Source of the DNA: Echiichthys vipera
Taxonomy: Eukaryota > Chordata > Actinopteri > Perciformes > Trachinidae
NCBI GenBank assembly: GCA_963691815.1
Contig: OY829648.1
Location: 33,889,456 to 33,953,455 of the forward strand
DNA length: 64,000 nucleotides
Direction: 5' to 3'
Part shown: piece after piece, positions 36,290-47,505 of the stretch
Layout of the letters: each line of letters opens with the position of its first letter
Position numbering within the stretch: position 1 is the stretch's first letter
Position numbers and translations under genes: made by a program
The notes under the pieces: generated by a model
Database searches by the model: none
The model's input: only the letters and a program-made list of their open reading frames with translations
Told to the model about the DNA's origin: nothing

Positions 36290-36912
36290 TGAAGGACCGG
36301 CAATTTTGCTGCAATAACCCAATCTCGCAGATATACAGTAAGTTGCACAACATCAGGAGGATACGCCATCTTCTGACCCGGAAGGCAGCACAGGTTCTGG
36401 TCCAGAATGCAGCAGCTCAACTGTTCTTCAAACTACCTAAGTTCTCTCACATTACACTGCTCCTCTGCTCCCTTCACTGGCTTCCTTTAGCTGGTCACAT
36501 CTGCTTCAAGAAGCTAGAACTTTTGTATCATGCTACTAATGGATCAGGCCTAGCTTACATCCAGGGCATGGTTAAACCCTACAGCCCAGCCCACCTACTC
36601 CACACCACTCATGACTGCTGTCCTGGCTCCCAAATTGTGGAACGAGCTCCCCATTAACATTCAGACAGCAGAAAGTCTACACATCTTCCGCTGCAGGCTA
36701 AAAACGCATCTCTTTCCACTGCACCTTGGCTAAGAAGATGATTTATTTGAACCAAAAACAAGAATTGCACTCATATGTAGCACTCTGTAGTTTGGCTTAT
36801 TTCAAGCTAACACACTTACTCAATGCTAGCTCTTCCGGTTTATTGCCTAATTGCTGAATGTACTTATTGGAAGTCACTTTGGATAAAAGCGTCAGCTAAA
36901 TGTAATGTAAAA
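36290..36912 (+). mobile_element. L2/Rex-type LINE 3' part with ORF2 C-terminus
   Basis: The plus-strand frames encode LHNIRRIRHLLTRKAAQVLV, LHWLPLAGHICFKKLELLYH and, after a frame break, WNELPINIQTAESLHIFRCR followed by LKTHLFPLHL. These are the end of an L2/CR1-type ORF2. The 3' UTR ends with tttggataaaagcgtcagct, a hallmark of fish L2-like tails. Strongly 5'-truncated. Confidence 0.82.
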
Positions 36913-37089
36913 GGAACTGACAGGGCAGACATCAGACAACAACATCCAGGCACCTATTTTACCTTCTTTCATTGCTCTCACTCCCTCTCCACCTACTCAC
37001 AAAGCTGGTAATCACCTTGATCTCATAATTACCAGAAACTGCTCTAATCACTGTAACTACACTTCCCGTCTCCGACCACTTCTTCATAT

Positions 37090-37948
37090 CTTAGCCCATC
37101 TACGAAGATGCGTTTTTACCACACAGCTTTAGCATCGTTTTGGCTGACCATCCACAGCAGCCGACGTTATCGGAGCCTGAAAATAGGATCTTTTGAAACC
37201 GGGTCCCAGAGTGGGAAGATTTTGAAAACGCACGCCATGGCGTTGTGGTCTGGACGGTGAAAGCTCATACTTAAAGGATGGCGTCATGGCCCCACCTCCG
37301 AGCTCTGAGCCTGCGGCGTCACATAACAACAACAGTGCTGCTGTGTGAGGAAAGAGACGGACCCAGAGACTGTTTACTGAACTGGACTCTGAGCCACATG
37401 CATGGGAATGAATTAGGCCCAGCACAGATTTCTCCCTTATCCCTGATGCTCTGAATAAGGAGCTAAACTGCTCTCGTCTCTTTTTCTAAATCAAGTTCTA
37501 AGAAGGTGTGAAAAGTCTCTAAATCTAGTGAGAAAGTGGCGCCTGTGAGTGCTTTGGGACGGGGAAGGGGCTCACAGGAGCACCCTCTGTTCGTTGAGGA
37601 CACTAACTGCAGAGTGATTGGTGCATCAGAGTCCAAAACACCACAAAAGTCTCCACTAACACCAGAAACAGTGACACATTTCTCTCTAGGATGGAGGAGG
37701 ATTTGGGCAGTCTCCAGATTTGGAGAGAAGCTTGTATTCTCCGCAGCGTCTCCCCATCTCTTCTTCTCTGTTGTTGATATATTTCTGTGGCAGTTAAAGC
37801 ACCACATCCAGGCCTGGCATGTGACCTGGCATGCACCTGGTTTCCTGTTGACACAAATATTTCTTGAATTGAGTCCGTGTGGACAGAATACTTTTTAAGA
37901 ACAACAGAGTAAAAGAAATGTTGTTTTCGATCGTGTGGACGTACCCAT
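37090..37948 (+). mobile_element. Non-autonomous DNA element, gtccacac family (second long copy)
   Basis: Follows 17527-18313 block by block, including ttatcggagcctgaaaa, cttaaaggatggcgtcatgg and gtgagtgctttgggacgggg, and ends with tcgtgtggacgtaccc. It has an extra stretch near 37630-37770. The start is less well defined. Confidence 0.72.
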
Positions 37949-37949
37949 A

Positions 37950-38105
37950 GCCCATCCATGGAGACGCGTTATCCTGTAACCACAACATTTTTGTATAGTT
38001 TTGGCCAACCATCCATGCGGTGGCCTTTTGTGAGCCTGAAAACGGTATCTTTTGAAACTGGGTCCCAGAGTGGATCGATCTGAACACACCCCTATCGACT
38101 CTATT
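37950..38105 (+). repeat. Partial third copy of the gtccacac family, head to tail
   Basis: The left 150 bp of the family are repeated immediately after the preceding copy, for example gagcctgaaaacggtatctt and actgggtcccagagtgga. The rest is missing. Confidence 0.6.
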
Positions 38106-39110
38106 CGGCTGTCTGACGTAACACCCTTTCAAAATACGATTTCCAAGTCCAAACGCTCCGTTGACACAAACAGACAACAACGGCCGAACACGTGAACAAT
38201 TTTGACAACTTCTTTCTTTAGTGAGACAACTTTGCATCAAAAGGGAAGAGGCAAAATGACAATAACGTTTAAAATTTGATATATTTAAACAAAGAGGAAC
38301 ATGGCAGTGCGGCATTGTAGAAATACGAGACAACCCTATCTCATCAACAGATACTGTAACTGTCTGTTGCAACATTCAGCCGCTCTCTCTCTCCTCTTTG
38401 GCTTCATCTGTTTTATCAGCCCTTAATGAGACTATTTCTCACTCGTGCATCGGATCAATTGAATCCCCTAGGAGAAGTTTCAAAAAGCTCCATACCTCTA
38501 AAGTGCTTAAAATGGCATGTTGTCACATGACCGTTGGAGGTATCCACAATTTCTACTTTGATCTAAAGAGTTTGCATGAATACATGCATAACGCACAAAA
38601 TTCAAAATGGCAGACTTCCGGGATGGACCAAATGTGAGCCAATGAGAATTATGTCCAAAAGGATGACAGTTATGAGGGTACCAAATTTTGTCCATGTCGG
38701 AGTGACCTTGTTTCAACCATAGACTGTATAAAAAATGCGGAAGTACCTTAAGCCTGTATTCTAGCGAGTGGCCCGCTGTGGGCGACACTTGTTGCTGCAA
38801 AAAGACTTCAGGTTGTATGCAATTCAACAGGAAAAGACCTACTTCTCACTTGGTCTGTCGCTACAATAAGCTGGTTGCAAAGGTTTTTAATTGTCTCTAT
38901 CATTAGTTTGATGCTTTCCACAATATCCACTGGTGTTAATTTTTTCCAATTCGGTCCCAGTTCGAGTCAAATAGATGACATAGCAGGGGATGCATTGGGG
39001 TAAGGTTTACCTTGTGATTGACAGGTCTCAACAACAGCCCCCACATCCTGTTCGCAGTTTGTTTTCAGCTTAAGGTGAAGTTTAACCAGTTGTACTAAAA
39101 GACACTCCAA
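38106..39110. other. Intron sequence with a short repeat head, no gene
   Basis: At 38715-38830 the accatagactgtataaaaaat motif marks a fragment of the dispersed family seen at 26975. The rest is unassigned and has no supported frame. Confidence 0.45.
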
Positions 39111-39119
39111 ACAGTCTGC

Positions 39120-39326
39120 TCAGACTACTTTTTTTGACTCACACCTTGCCTCGTGTGAATGTGTATGACTGCTGTATGTTTGAGGAGGTGGTCGGAGGGG
39201 CCATAGGCACTGGATAGCAGCCACGCTTCCGTCAGTCTGCCCCAGGGCAGCTGTGACCACCACCATGTATGTCTGTGTGAATGAATGGAACCTGGACTCT
39301 GTTAAGCGCCTTGAGTACTGAGAAAG
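39120..39326 (-). repeat. Retroposon tail segment adjoining the LINE
   Basis: The stretch with ggcactggatagcagccacg and gtgaatgaatggaacctgg looks like another fish LINE 3' UTR. It is joined directly to the reverse transcriptase fragment at 39327. The family is not certain. Confidence 0.4.
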
Positions 39327-40404
39327 GGGTCGCGGGGGCAGCAGCTTTAGCCGGGGACCCCACACTTCCCTTTCCCGGGCCACATTAACCAGCTCTAACT
39401 GGGGGATCCCGAGGCGTTCCCAGGCCAGTGTGGAGATATAATCTCTCCACCTAGTCCTGGGTCTTCCCCGAGGCCTCCTCCTAGCTGGACGTGCCTGGAA
39501 CACCTCCCTAGGGAGGCGCCCAGGGGGCATCCTTACTAGATGCACAAACCACCTCAACTGGCTCCTTTCAACGCAAAGGAGCAGCAGCTCCACGAGTTCC
39601 TCACTGATGGCTGAACTTCTCACCCTATCTCTAAGGGAGACTCCAGCCACCCTCCTGAGAAAACCCATTTCGGCCGCTGGTACCCGCGACCTCGTTCTTT
39701 CGGTCATGACCCAGCTTTCATGACCATAGGTGAGGGTAGGAACGAAGATTGACCGGTAGATCGAGAGCTTTGCCTTCCAGCTCAGCTCTCTTTTCATAAC
39801 AACGGTGCGGTAGAGCGACTGCAACACCGCCCCCGCTGCTCCGATTCTCCGGCCAAACTCACGCTCCATCCTCCCCTCACTCGTGAACAAGATCCCGAGG
39901 TACTTGAACTCCTTCACTTGGGGTAAGGACTCATTCCCTACCCGGAGTAAGCAATCCACCGGTTTCCTGCTGAGAGCCATGGCCTCAGATTTAGAGGTGC
40001 TGATCCTCATCCCAGCCGTTTCACGCTGCGAATCGATCTAGTGAGTGTTGAAGGTCACTGACCGAAGATGCCATCAGGACCACATCGTCTGCAAAAAGCA
40101 GAGATGAGATCCTCAGCCCACCGAACTGCAACCCCTCCCCAACACGACTACACCTCGATATCATGTCCATGAAAATCACGAACAGGATTGGTGACAAAGC
40201 ACACCCCTGGCGGAGGCCAACCCCCACCGGGAACGAATCCGACTTACTGCCGAGGATCCGGACACAGCTCTTGCTTTGGGTGTACAGAGATTGGATGGCC
40301 CACAGAAGTGACCCCCTCACCCCATAGTCCCGCAGCACCTCCCACAGTATCTCCCGAGAGACCCGGTCATATGCCTTCTCCAGATCCACAAAACACATGT
40401 AGCA
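39327..40404 (-). pseudogene. Non-LTR reverse transcriptase fragment (LINE copy A)
   Basis: Minus-strand frames give CFVDLEKAYDRVSREILWEV, the catalytic LLFADDVVLMASSVSDLQHS (FADD box), STSKSEAMALSR, and a C-terminal part with VERSQLRWFVHLVRMPPGRL and TRWRDYISTLAWERLGIPQL. This is the 3' half of ORF2 of a very common fish LINE (Rex/RTE- or L2-like; I cannot fix the clade). One frame shift at about 40015 separates the two frames. The 5' part is replaced by a Tc1 piece at 40422. Confidence 0.88.
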
Positions 40405-40421
40405 TGTTTTTGTCTTTTTAA

Positions 40422-40752
40422 ATAACCAAGGCACTTCAACAAAAACCTTTATTTAGTGAAAAAAACAGTGTTCTAAATTAGAGAACATTAACTGTGTGTC
40501 AGAAGAGAAGATTTGAAACAATGTTTTCTTCTATAGGATTCAAAAATGAATAGGAAGTGTAGAGGCCACAGCTTTGAATGACTTCAGCACATCTGCACCC
40601 ACAGGACATCTCTAGTTTCTCAAACTGCTCTGGTTTGATCTTGGTCAATTCTGACTCAGTCTTTTCCACAGTTCACTAACTGGAGTGGGTTTCTTAGACA
40701 TTACTCTGTTGACAAGGATTTTCCAGAGATTCTCTACGGGGTTTAGATCAAG
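40422..40752 (-). mobile_element. Tc1-derived fragment, partial copy of 30041-30451
   Basis: Starts with aataaccaaggcacttcaac and follows the other copy through the tataggattcaaaaatgaat segment up to the ggggtttagatc segment. The right inverted end is missing. Confidence 0.72.
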
Positions 40753-40868
40753 CCGAATTATAACATCCAATCAAAAAAAATTATGTCTCAACATGCGTCC
40801 ACAGTTTTGTGAATTTTTGTGCATCCTAAAGGCCTCCAACATGTGTTAGTAAAATGGAAATTCTTTAA

Positions 40869-40962
40869 CATTAGCACAGACAACGCTGAACATGCTGCAG
40901 CTAACGTTAGCACAGACAATGCTGAACATGCTGCAGCTAACATTAGCACAGACAACGCTCCT
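40869..40962 (+). repeat. 36-bp tandem repeat, about 2.6 copies
   Basis: The unit acattagcacagacaacgct followed by gaacatgctgcagcta repeats with one or two changes per copy. A short frame across it reads as repeated NISTDNAEHAAA and has no known meaning. Confidence 0.85.
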
Positions 40963-41330
40963 GAGGGGCTGTCATTAGTTGATGGATCATTTGTGCTTCT
41001 GTGTTTTTGAAAACATGAAGAAAAAGCACTCTATCTTTAACTGTTTATTTTATGCCAAGGATATTATTCTAAATGTTTTTGCAATGTTAGGTTTCCACTT
41101 TTCTTAAATATACCATACTAAGCACTGTTTTATTTTTTATAATATACAGTATTAAGTCATGTATCAAGATGAAACTAAAAAATGTCGCTACTTGTGTCAA
41201 ATATTGAAATGTGATTAATCATGATTAATTAATTACAAACCCTTTAATTAATTAGATTAATTTCTTTAATCATGTCCCACCACTAGTTTTCACACACCTA
41301 AAAAATGCTGCAGTAGAATAATAATAATAA

Positions 41331-41508
41331 GAGGCATGTCAGTAATATTCACATTGCATACACACATGGCCAGATTCCCTAAGGCGTCTGTGATTTCAGG
41401 AAATCTGTGCTTTTCAAATTGGTGCACCTGGAACTGCAGTTTGCCTGTCAATTTATAATACATACAACATGTAACAATGGAATCAACAGCTCTCTTAAAC
41501 AGTTTAAA
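41331..41508. repeat. 178-bp segment duplicated exactly at 42991-43168 (first copy)
   Basis: Every base from gaggcatgtcagtaatattc to the agtttaaa end is the same in both copies by direct reading. This copy follows a short (ATA)n run. It lies in the intron between the 42.2-kb and 35.9-kb exons. Confidence 0.92.
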
Positions 41509-41984
41509 TAATAATCTCTTCAAAAACAAGATTCCTCATTCGGGCCCTAATAATGTCCCATACCATAATACATTTTAGCAGGGTTTTCCCTATATAACCT
41601 ACTCTTCTAGGTTTCTGAGGGGCTTAGGTGGTGTGGTTGTGTAAAACTACAACCGGAGAGAAAGTGGTAGGAAATATAAAATTTCTAATTTTTTTTTTTG
41701 AGTTGTCGTCAATTCAAGTATAACCTTACCTTTACTACATCTGTTTCCCTGTCCGCACCGCAGCATCTCTGCTCTATAGGGTGATGGAGGATGTGCTCAA
41801 GTGTTACAATGGAAGGGAAAAGCCACACAGAACAACAACACGAGGCAGACAGCTGCAGTAGTGCTGCTCTATGGTGACAATCAAATGTTGGTTTTCACAA
41901 TCAAATGCTTGTTTGGTTTTGCGAATCGATTACATAATCAAATTTATAATATCAGTTGACAGCCCTAGTGTGTTGATTTTCTTC

Positions 41985-42110
41985 GGGTACGTCCACACGA
42001 TTGAAAAACAACCTTTTTTTTCTCCGTCAATCTTAAAAGGTTTTCCATCCACACGGCCTCAACTCAAGAAAATTAGCATCTATGTGAAACCAGTGAAAAC
42101 GACTCGAAAC
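41985..42110 (-). repeat. Fragment of the gtccacac family near an exon
   Basis: Begins gggtacgtccacacgattga, the inverted form of the right end of 17527-18313, and continues to a tccacacggcctc segment. It lies about 50 bp past the donor of the 51-nt exon. Confidence 0.6.
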
Positions 42111-42162
42111 ACTGAAATTACAGGTTTTCCTATATTAAATATTGGTGTGACTGGGAAAATAC

Positions 42163-42213
42163 CTGTGGATGTTGACGGCTGCTTTGCAAAAGGGTCGTTT
42201 TGGAATGGGTCAC
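42163..42213 (-). CDS. eps15l1: eps15l1 exon: short DPF exon
   Basis: The 51-nt exon, phase 1 to phase 1, encodes GDPFQNDPFAKQPSTST with split Gly and Asp codons at its edges. It matches the mammalian order GDPFQNDPFA followed by a Thr/Ser-rich tail. The acceptor is cctgtag and the donor ACAG|gtattt. Its length is a multiple of three and both ends have the same phase, so skipping it would keep the frame and remove two DPF motifs. A fragment of a dispersed repeat lies about 50 bp into the following intron. Confidence 0.9.
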
Positions 42214-42542
42214 CTACAGGACAGGAATCCAGCAGAAAGGATAACGCGGGTGGAAAACGAAGAGGAAGAAAGAGAAGACAGTCAGAGCAACTTAAGCTTA
42301 AAACAATATAAGCTGTCTGGAGGCAAGTAAACTTAAGATAAACAGATCAGTAAACACAGTCAGTGAAGAGAGGCAGGGTCAGAATGTGTAAAAAAAAAGA
42401 AAGAAAAAGAGGGTATGAGGAAAAAAGGAAAGCAGAATACATGACAAATGACAAGGAAGAGAATAATAAATATCCTGAGGAGAAGACAAACATGAACAGT
42501 GATAAACAGATGGGGAAAGTCAAAGTAAAGGGTGATGATAAC

Positions 42543-42651
42543 CTTTGAATGGGTCCGTTTTGAAGGGGTCTTCTGAGTGGAAGGGGTCAGTGTGAAGCTC
42601 CTGAGGCTGGCTGTTGAACACAGATGGCTTCACTTTGAATGGATCCTCCTG
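42543..42651 (-). CDS. eps15l1: eps15l1 exon: DPF repeats, tandem cag-cag acceptor
   Basis: The exon encodes (Q)EDPFKVKPSVFNSQPQ and then ELHTDPFHSEDPFKTDPFK, giving four DPF motifs of the kind that bind the AP-2 alpha appendage. It ends in phase 1 at AAAG|gttatc. The acceptor reads ttacagcag, so splicing after the first or second AG adds or drops one Gln. The mammalian protein has DDPFK directly after the GAM block, which favours the downstream AG at 42648. The next intron is only 329 bp. Confidence 0.9.
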
Positions 42652-42741
42652 CTGTAAGGACACAAGCAGGGAAAGAAACAGACAGAGGACCTTTTTATTA
42701 TTTTATTCAGTCTTAGCAAGCACATGCATTCACAAAACATC

Positions 42742-42770
42742 ACTCACTCACTCACTCACTCACTCACTCA
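42742..42770. repeat. (ACTC)n microsatellite
   Basis: About seven units, adjoining the 3' end of LINE copy B and probably derived from its tail (gaagatgagtgagtg on the minus strand). Confidence 0.9.
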
Positions 42771-42775
42771 TCTTC

Positions 42776-42990
42776 AACCTCTTATCCGGGGTCGGTTCGC
42801 GGGGGCAGCAGCTCTAGCAGGGGACCCCAAACTTCCCTTTCCCGGGCCACGTTAACCAGCTCTAACTGGGGGATCCTGAGGCGTTCCCAGGCCAGTGTGG
42901 AGATATAATCTCTCCACCTAGTCCTGGGTCTTCCCCGAGGCCTCCTCCCAGCTGGACGTGCCTGGAACACCTCCCTAGGGAGGTGCCCAA
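42776..42990 (-). mobile_element. LINE 3' end (copy B), 5'-truncated and joined to the 178-bp duplicate
   Basis: Encodes on the minus strand GHLPREVFQARPAGRRPRGR and TRWRDYISTLAWERLRIPQL up to LLPPR, the same C-terminus as at 39.3 kb. The LINE sequence stops abruptly at 42990 where the duplicate begins. Confidence 0.9.
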
Positions 42991-43168
42991 GAGGCATGTC
43001 AGTAATATTCACATTGCATACACACATGGCCAGATTCCCTAAGGCGTCTGTGATTTCAGGAAATCTGTGCTTTTCAAATTGGTGCACCTGGAACTGCAGT
43101 TTGCCTGTCAATTTATAATACATACAACATGTAACAATGGAATCAACAGCTCTCTTAAACAGTTTAAA
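42991..43168. repeat. 178-bp segment, second exact copy, fused to LINE 5' end
   Basis: Identical to 41331-41508 in sequence and orientation. Its low-coordinate edge is the LINE breakpoint. The sequence past 43168 differs from the first copy's flank. Confidence 0.92.
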
Positions 43169-43265
43169 CAAAGATTGAACACTATAATATTCATGAAGGT
43201 TAGTTTGGATTTATAACTTATGTTTTGTATTAGATGGCATTTGTTTTAGCCAGTAGTATGAACAT

Positions 43266-43634
43266 AATAGGAATTAGGGTTTCCATTTCCATTAGGGTAA
43301 AATGTGGCCGCTCATAAAGTTTCAGGGCACGCCCTCTCAAATGGCAGTTCACTCCCCGTGTTTCCAAAAAAAGAAATTGTCTACCCTACTTCACCGTGTT
43401 GTTGTGGCGCCTGTACTACCTCACGTCACGTCCCGCTGAGATCTACATCCAATCAGCAAGCAGGCTTCTTTTAGGGGTTTGAGCTGCCATTTTTTGGCCC
43501 TGTTCTCCCACAGGTCCAACAAACGACAGCTAAAAAGGAGCAGCACAAGCGACTCACATGCAAATTAGGGGCGTTTCGGCGAAATAGACCCGCCTCATTG
43601 CGGGTATTCAACCCTAATGGAAACGCACCTATTA
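43266..43634. mobile_element. Non-autonomous element with tttccattagggt ends
   Basis: The left part has ttccattagggtaaaatg and the right part, read in reverse, tttccattagggttgaatac, with aatagg at both outer ends. It is about 370 bp and has no coding sequence. Superfamily undecided. Confidence 0.6.
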
Positions 43635-43764
43635 AACTGTGAACTGGGTGTATGTCTATAACAGATTTTAAAAAGAAAGATTCAGCAATAATTGCAACAC
43701 CCATAATAACACTATAAAATGAACAATGGGGGTGTTTATTGAATTTGAACTGGAAGCTCTGCCC

Positions 43765-43862
43765 AGGGTGTACCCCGCCTCATGCCCAATGTCAGCTGGG
43801 ATCAGCTCGAGCCCCCCCATGATCCCCTCAGGGATAGGCAGTTGCAGATAATGGATGGATAA
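43765..43862 (+). repeat. L2-type LINE tail fragment
   Basis: Reads cccagggtgtaccccgcctc and gtcagctgggatcagctcga, ending atggatggat. It is a shorter relative of 9584-9832. Confidence 0.7.
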
Positions 43863-44076
43863 AGCGGTTGCAATATTGGAACCAATGAGTAACATTCATT
43901 TCTCATGTGGACCACTGCCAAATTTGGCAAACACAAGGTGTTATCATAACTGGTAGAAAGGATGGACAGAAGCACAGGTCGACCCAATCCCAATCATTTT
44001 TCACTTGGCTAGAAGAAAGCCAATCAACCTCAGGAGCTCTTTTATAAGAATGTCTAGGAAGAGCAAAACCTACCCT

Positions 44077-44256
<180 letters not shown>

Positions 44257-44368
44257 TAAATTTCACTTTCCCTCTCTTTTTGTAGATTGCCTTTCTTTGT
44301 ATGCACTCTGATACTCTAAAAGCTTTGTGAAGAGGAAGACCATGTCTGGACTGCAACATTCATGTGTG

Positions 44369-44372
<4 letters not shown>

Positions 44373-44418
<46 letters not shown>
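44373..44418. repeat. (TG)n microsatellite
   Basis: About 46 bp of tg, only 118 bp from the 175-bp ac run, so the two can pair as an inverted repeat in RNA. Confidence 0.95.
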
Positions 44419-44419
<1 letters not shown>

Positions 44420-44697
44420 TGTTTGCTTAAAGGCATAGAGACGTGTCTCTACATTGTTCTGATTAATTAGAAGATTTGTATTGTGTTTCATTGGAAACCC
44501 AAGTCTGATCCCACTGTTGATGCTCGGAGCAGTTAGCCAGGGGGGAAAGGGAGTGAGCCAGGGTAATTATGTTTTTATGATTAATGTAAATGCAGGCTAA
44601 ATTGTGGGATTAGATCAGTGCAATCTCAAGGGAACACACAATGGAGGGTCAGGGAGAAAAAAAAGGTTTCAGCAACAGAGTGAAATGTTGTCTAGAC

Positions 44698-47382
44698 CAG
44701 TGTTTCTCAACCTTTTTGGGTCGCGACCCCCAATTTAACATGCACTGCTGTCCGCTGTAAACAAATAGCGCAAACTTTATTTTTCTTTGTAATGAAATAA
44801 AACGATAACCAGCGCTTGCAGCGGAAGCCGTAACTAACAAAACACAGTGGGGAGAAAAACAGCCTATGTTTCATTTGAAACATCTATGTTGCTGAGAACT
44901 TAAACATGAAAAAGAACATCCAAACATTCTGTCATAACAACGAATTAAGACTGTTGCTCATTTTCTCATTCGGCCCCTTTCCTTGTCAAAGCAGAGATAT
45001 TTTGTTAACAAAAACTCCTTACTCTATAAACATCTTTTTTTCTCTTCACAAAGCCAACTAGCTGCAGCCACTGTTTAATGTGATGGCTGGGCCTGCTTGT
45101 TTGAACACAGCTGCTGCATTCTTGGCTTTATGTTCAACACGGCCACGCGAAGATCACTCTCAACTCTGAGGAGCCGTGATCTGTATTTGTTTTTAATGTA
45201 TGTCAGCGCAGAAAAGCTCTTTTCATACAGATATGTGGATGCAAATGGAAACAGTACATCGGTTGCAGCTTTTGACAGTGCTGCGTACTCTGTTGCTACT
45301 GACAACCAGAACTCCTCCAGTGCGCATGCCGAGAAAGCGGTCCTAATTGTGCGGTAAGAGGAGAGATCTAGCAGGGCGTCCTGCAGCTCTGATGACAGGT
45401 GATGCGCGGTGGAGGTGGTGAAAGGCTGGCGTATCCAGTCGTACTTTTACGGCGCGTCATCATTTGGTAAGTACTTTACTTACTTTCAAGCAGGCTCCTG
45501 AGGTGAGAGGCTATAATTTGTTTCATAGTTTGAATGGTTATGTCGTAACTCTCCATAAAGCCATCGAGCTCAGGGAACATTTCAACACTTCCCCATTCCA
45601 CTCACACAGTGGACCGCTCCAGCTTTCTCTTAAATGCTGTGACTTTATCAGAGAGAGTTAGGACATTTGTGTTTGGACCTTGAAGGGACAAGTTTAAGCT
45701 GTTTAGTTTGTCAAAAATATGCGGACCTCCTCACGCAGTTCAAAGAGCCTCGTTAAAACTTTGCCATGAGAAAGCCACCTGACCTCTGTGTGAAAGTGAA
45801 GTGCTTCGTGGTCTGATCCCATTTCATGACAGAGTGTGGCATAGAGTCTGCTTTGCAGTGGCCGTGATTTAATGAAAGTAACAATTTTAACTGATGTTTG
45901 GAGAACATCACGGAGCTCTGGCTCCAGACACCTGCCAGCAAGTGCTTCCCTGTGGATCATACAGTGCAGAAATTTCACATGGGGGGCTACCTCCAACACG
46001 CAGGCCCTCAAACCTTTTCTTGCCCCCTGCATAGCTCCAGCTCCATCTGTGCACACAGATACACAGCTCTCCCATCACAGTCCCTCTTTTTGTATGTTAC
46101 TGCTGATCTTGTTGAAAATGTCCCATCCAGTGCATCTTCCCTCCATTGATGAGCAAAACAACATATCCTCGTGCATTTTCCCTTCATAGCTGTACCTCAC
46201 AAAGACCAGCAGCTGCGCATCTCCTGGCACATCTGTGCACTCATCAATTTGCAGGGAAAATCTTCCACTCTTCCTCAGTCTGTCAATGAGTTGATCTTCA
46301 ATGTCATTTGCTATGTCCTGAATACGGCGCCCCACGGTGTCATTTGACAGGGGAATGGTTAAAAGAGTGTTAGATATTTTCTATCCATACATTGCTCTTG
46401 TCATTGCTACAGCTGCGGGACGGATGCGACTCTTCGCGATCGTGTGAGGCTTTTTCGATTGAGCAACCATATATGCGACCTCATCTGAAGCTGCCAGGTC
46501 CTTAGCAGGGACTGTAGCATATGCACTCACCACTGTTCTTTTGCCGTTTTAGTTCTTGCTCCCTGCGCTGAAAACATTTAATTGGCTTATCAATTAAGCT
46601 GCTGTGTTTTGTCTCTAAATGTCTTTTAAGTTTGACTGGCTTCAAGCTCTCTTGTTCCAGCATCTCAGAGCAAGTGACACGATGTGGGTAGTCAATGCTG
46701 TTTTTTGTTGTGCAGGAAAAGCCATATTTTAAAAAGTCGGTCTGATATTTACGGAGCCTTGACCCTTTATCAGCCGCCGGTGTCGGCCCCAGTGCCATAC
46801 GTTTCTTAGGTGGTTCTGCTGGCTGATCTTGGGACCCCTGCTGCTGCTGCTGACTGTCGTGTGCTGGAACACTTTCTTTTATGCCATCGATCCATTTTTC
46901 CTTCTAGCAAACTTGCTGTAGCTGTGGCTAAAACAACATCGCGCCTTTATTTTTTCTCTCTTTTTCTTTGTTTCTCCCTAACCCCAATGAATTTTGGACA
47001 AACAATAAAGCAGAAAACAACTAAAACAACTCTCTGTTTGAAATGATGTGATTTAATAATAATGAGACGACCCTTCGGCTACTGTTCTAATGTTTAAGCA
47101 GCATAATGTTTTCAGTTCTGCGATTTCAGACTGTCTGTGAACGCGTGTGGCCTTCTGCGGTGATGAGGTGAGGGGCGGGAGAGAGAGAGAGAGAGAGCTC
47201 TGTCTGCATGTGTGAATGAGAAGGGCAGACATGGGAGACGCGGACAGGTTCGTTGTTGTTTTGGTGGAGTTACAGCCGACAGTAACTGGTTTTGAGTAAT
47301 AAAATGCCGGTTTGAGTCCAACCGTTCGTCATCCTTCTAACGTCCGGTCGGACGCTACATGAATTATGATTTTTTTTAAATG

Positions 47383-47414
<32 letters not shown>

Positions 47415-47497
47415 TATATATATTTCTCCAAAATGATTTGGCAACACCCAGAAATCATCTCCAATTGGGGTCGGGACCCCAAGGTTGAGAATGACTT
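44698..47497 (-). mobile_element. hAT transposon, 2.8 kb, with 8-bp target duplication
   Basis: The left end cagtgtttctcaacc is mirrored by ggttgagaatgactt on the right, with gggtcgcgacccc and ggggtcgggacccc just inside. Flanks gtctagac (44690-44697) and gtctggac (47498-47505) form an 8-bp duplication with one difference. The element carries a decayed minus-strand transposase. Confidence 0.9.
45079..46798 (-). pseudogene. hAT transposase, ZBED5/FAM200-like, broken
   Basis: The N-terminal piece (46502-46798) gives YQTDFLKYGFSCTTKNSIDY and LKRHLETKHSSLIDKP, a BED-type zinc-finger region that has lost its first Cys pair context. Next come FSLQIDECTDVPGDAQLLVF with a catalytic Asp, then MCTDGAGAMQGARKGL with CMIHREALA, HTEVRWLSHGKVLTRL, and the dimerisation end FASTYLYEKSFSALTYIKNK. 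The order is that of the ZBED5-related hAT group. Stops and frame shifts near 46370 and 45460-45700 break it. Confidence 0.82.
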
Positions 47498-47505
47498 GTC
47501 TGGAC

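Noticed and set aside
37794..38375. 193-residue minus-strand open frame
   Set aside because: It crosses the join of two copies of the gtccacac repeat family, and the frame is chance openness in non-coding repeat.
40869..40962. CRISPR-like direct repeats
   Set aside because: The 36-bp units are contiguous without unique spacers, and the genome is a vertebrate. It is a plain minisatellite.
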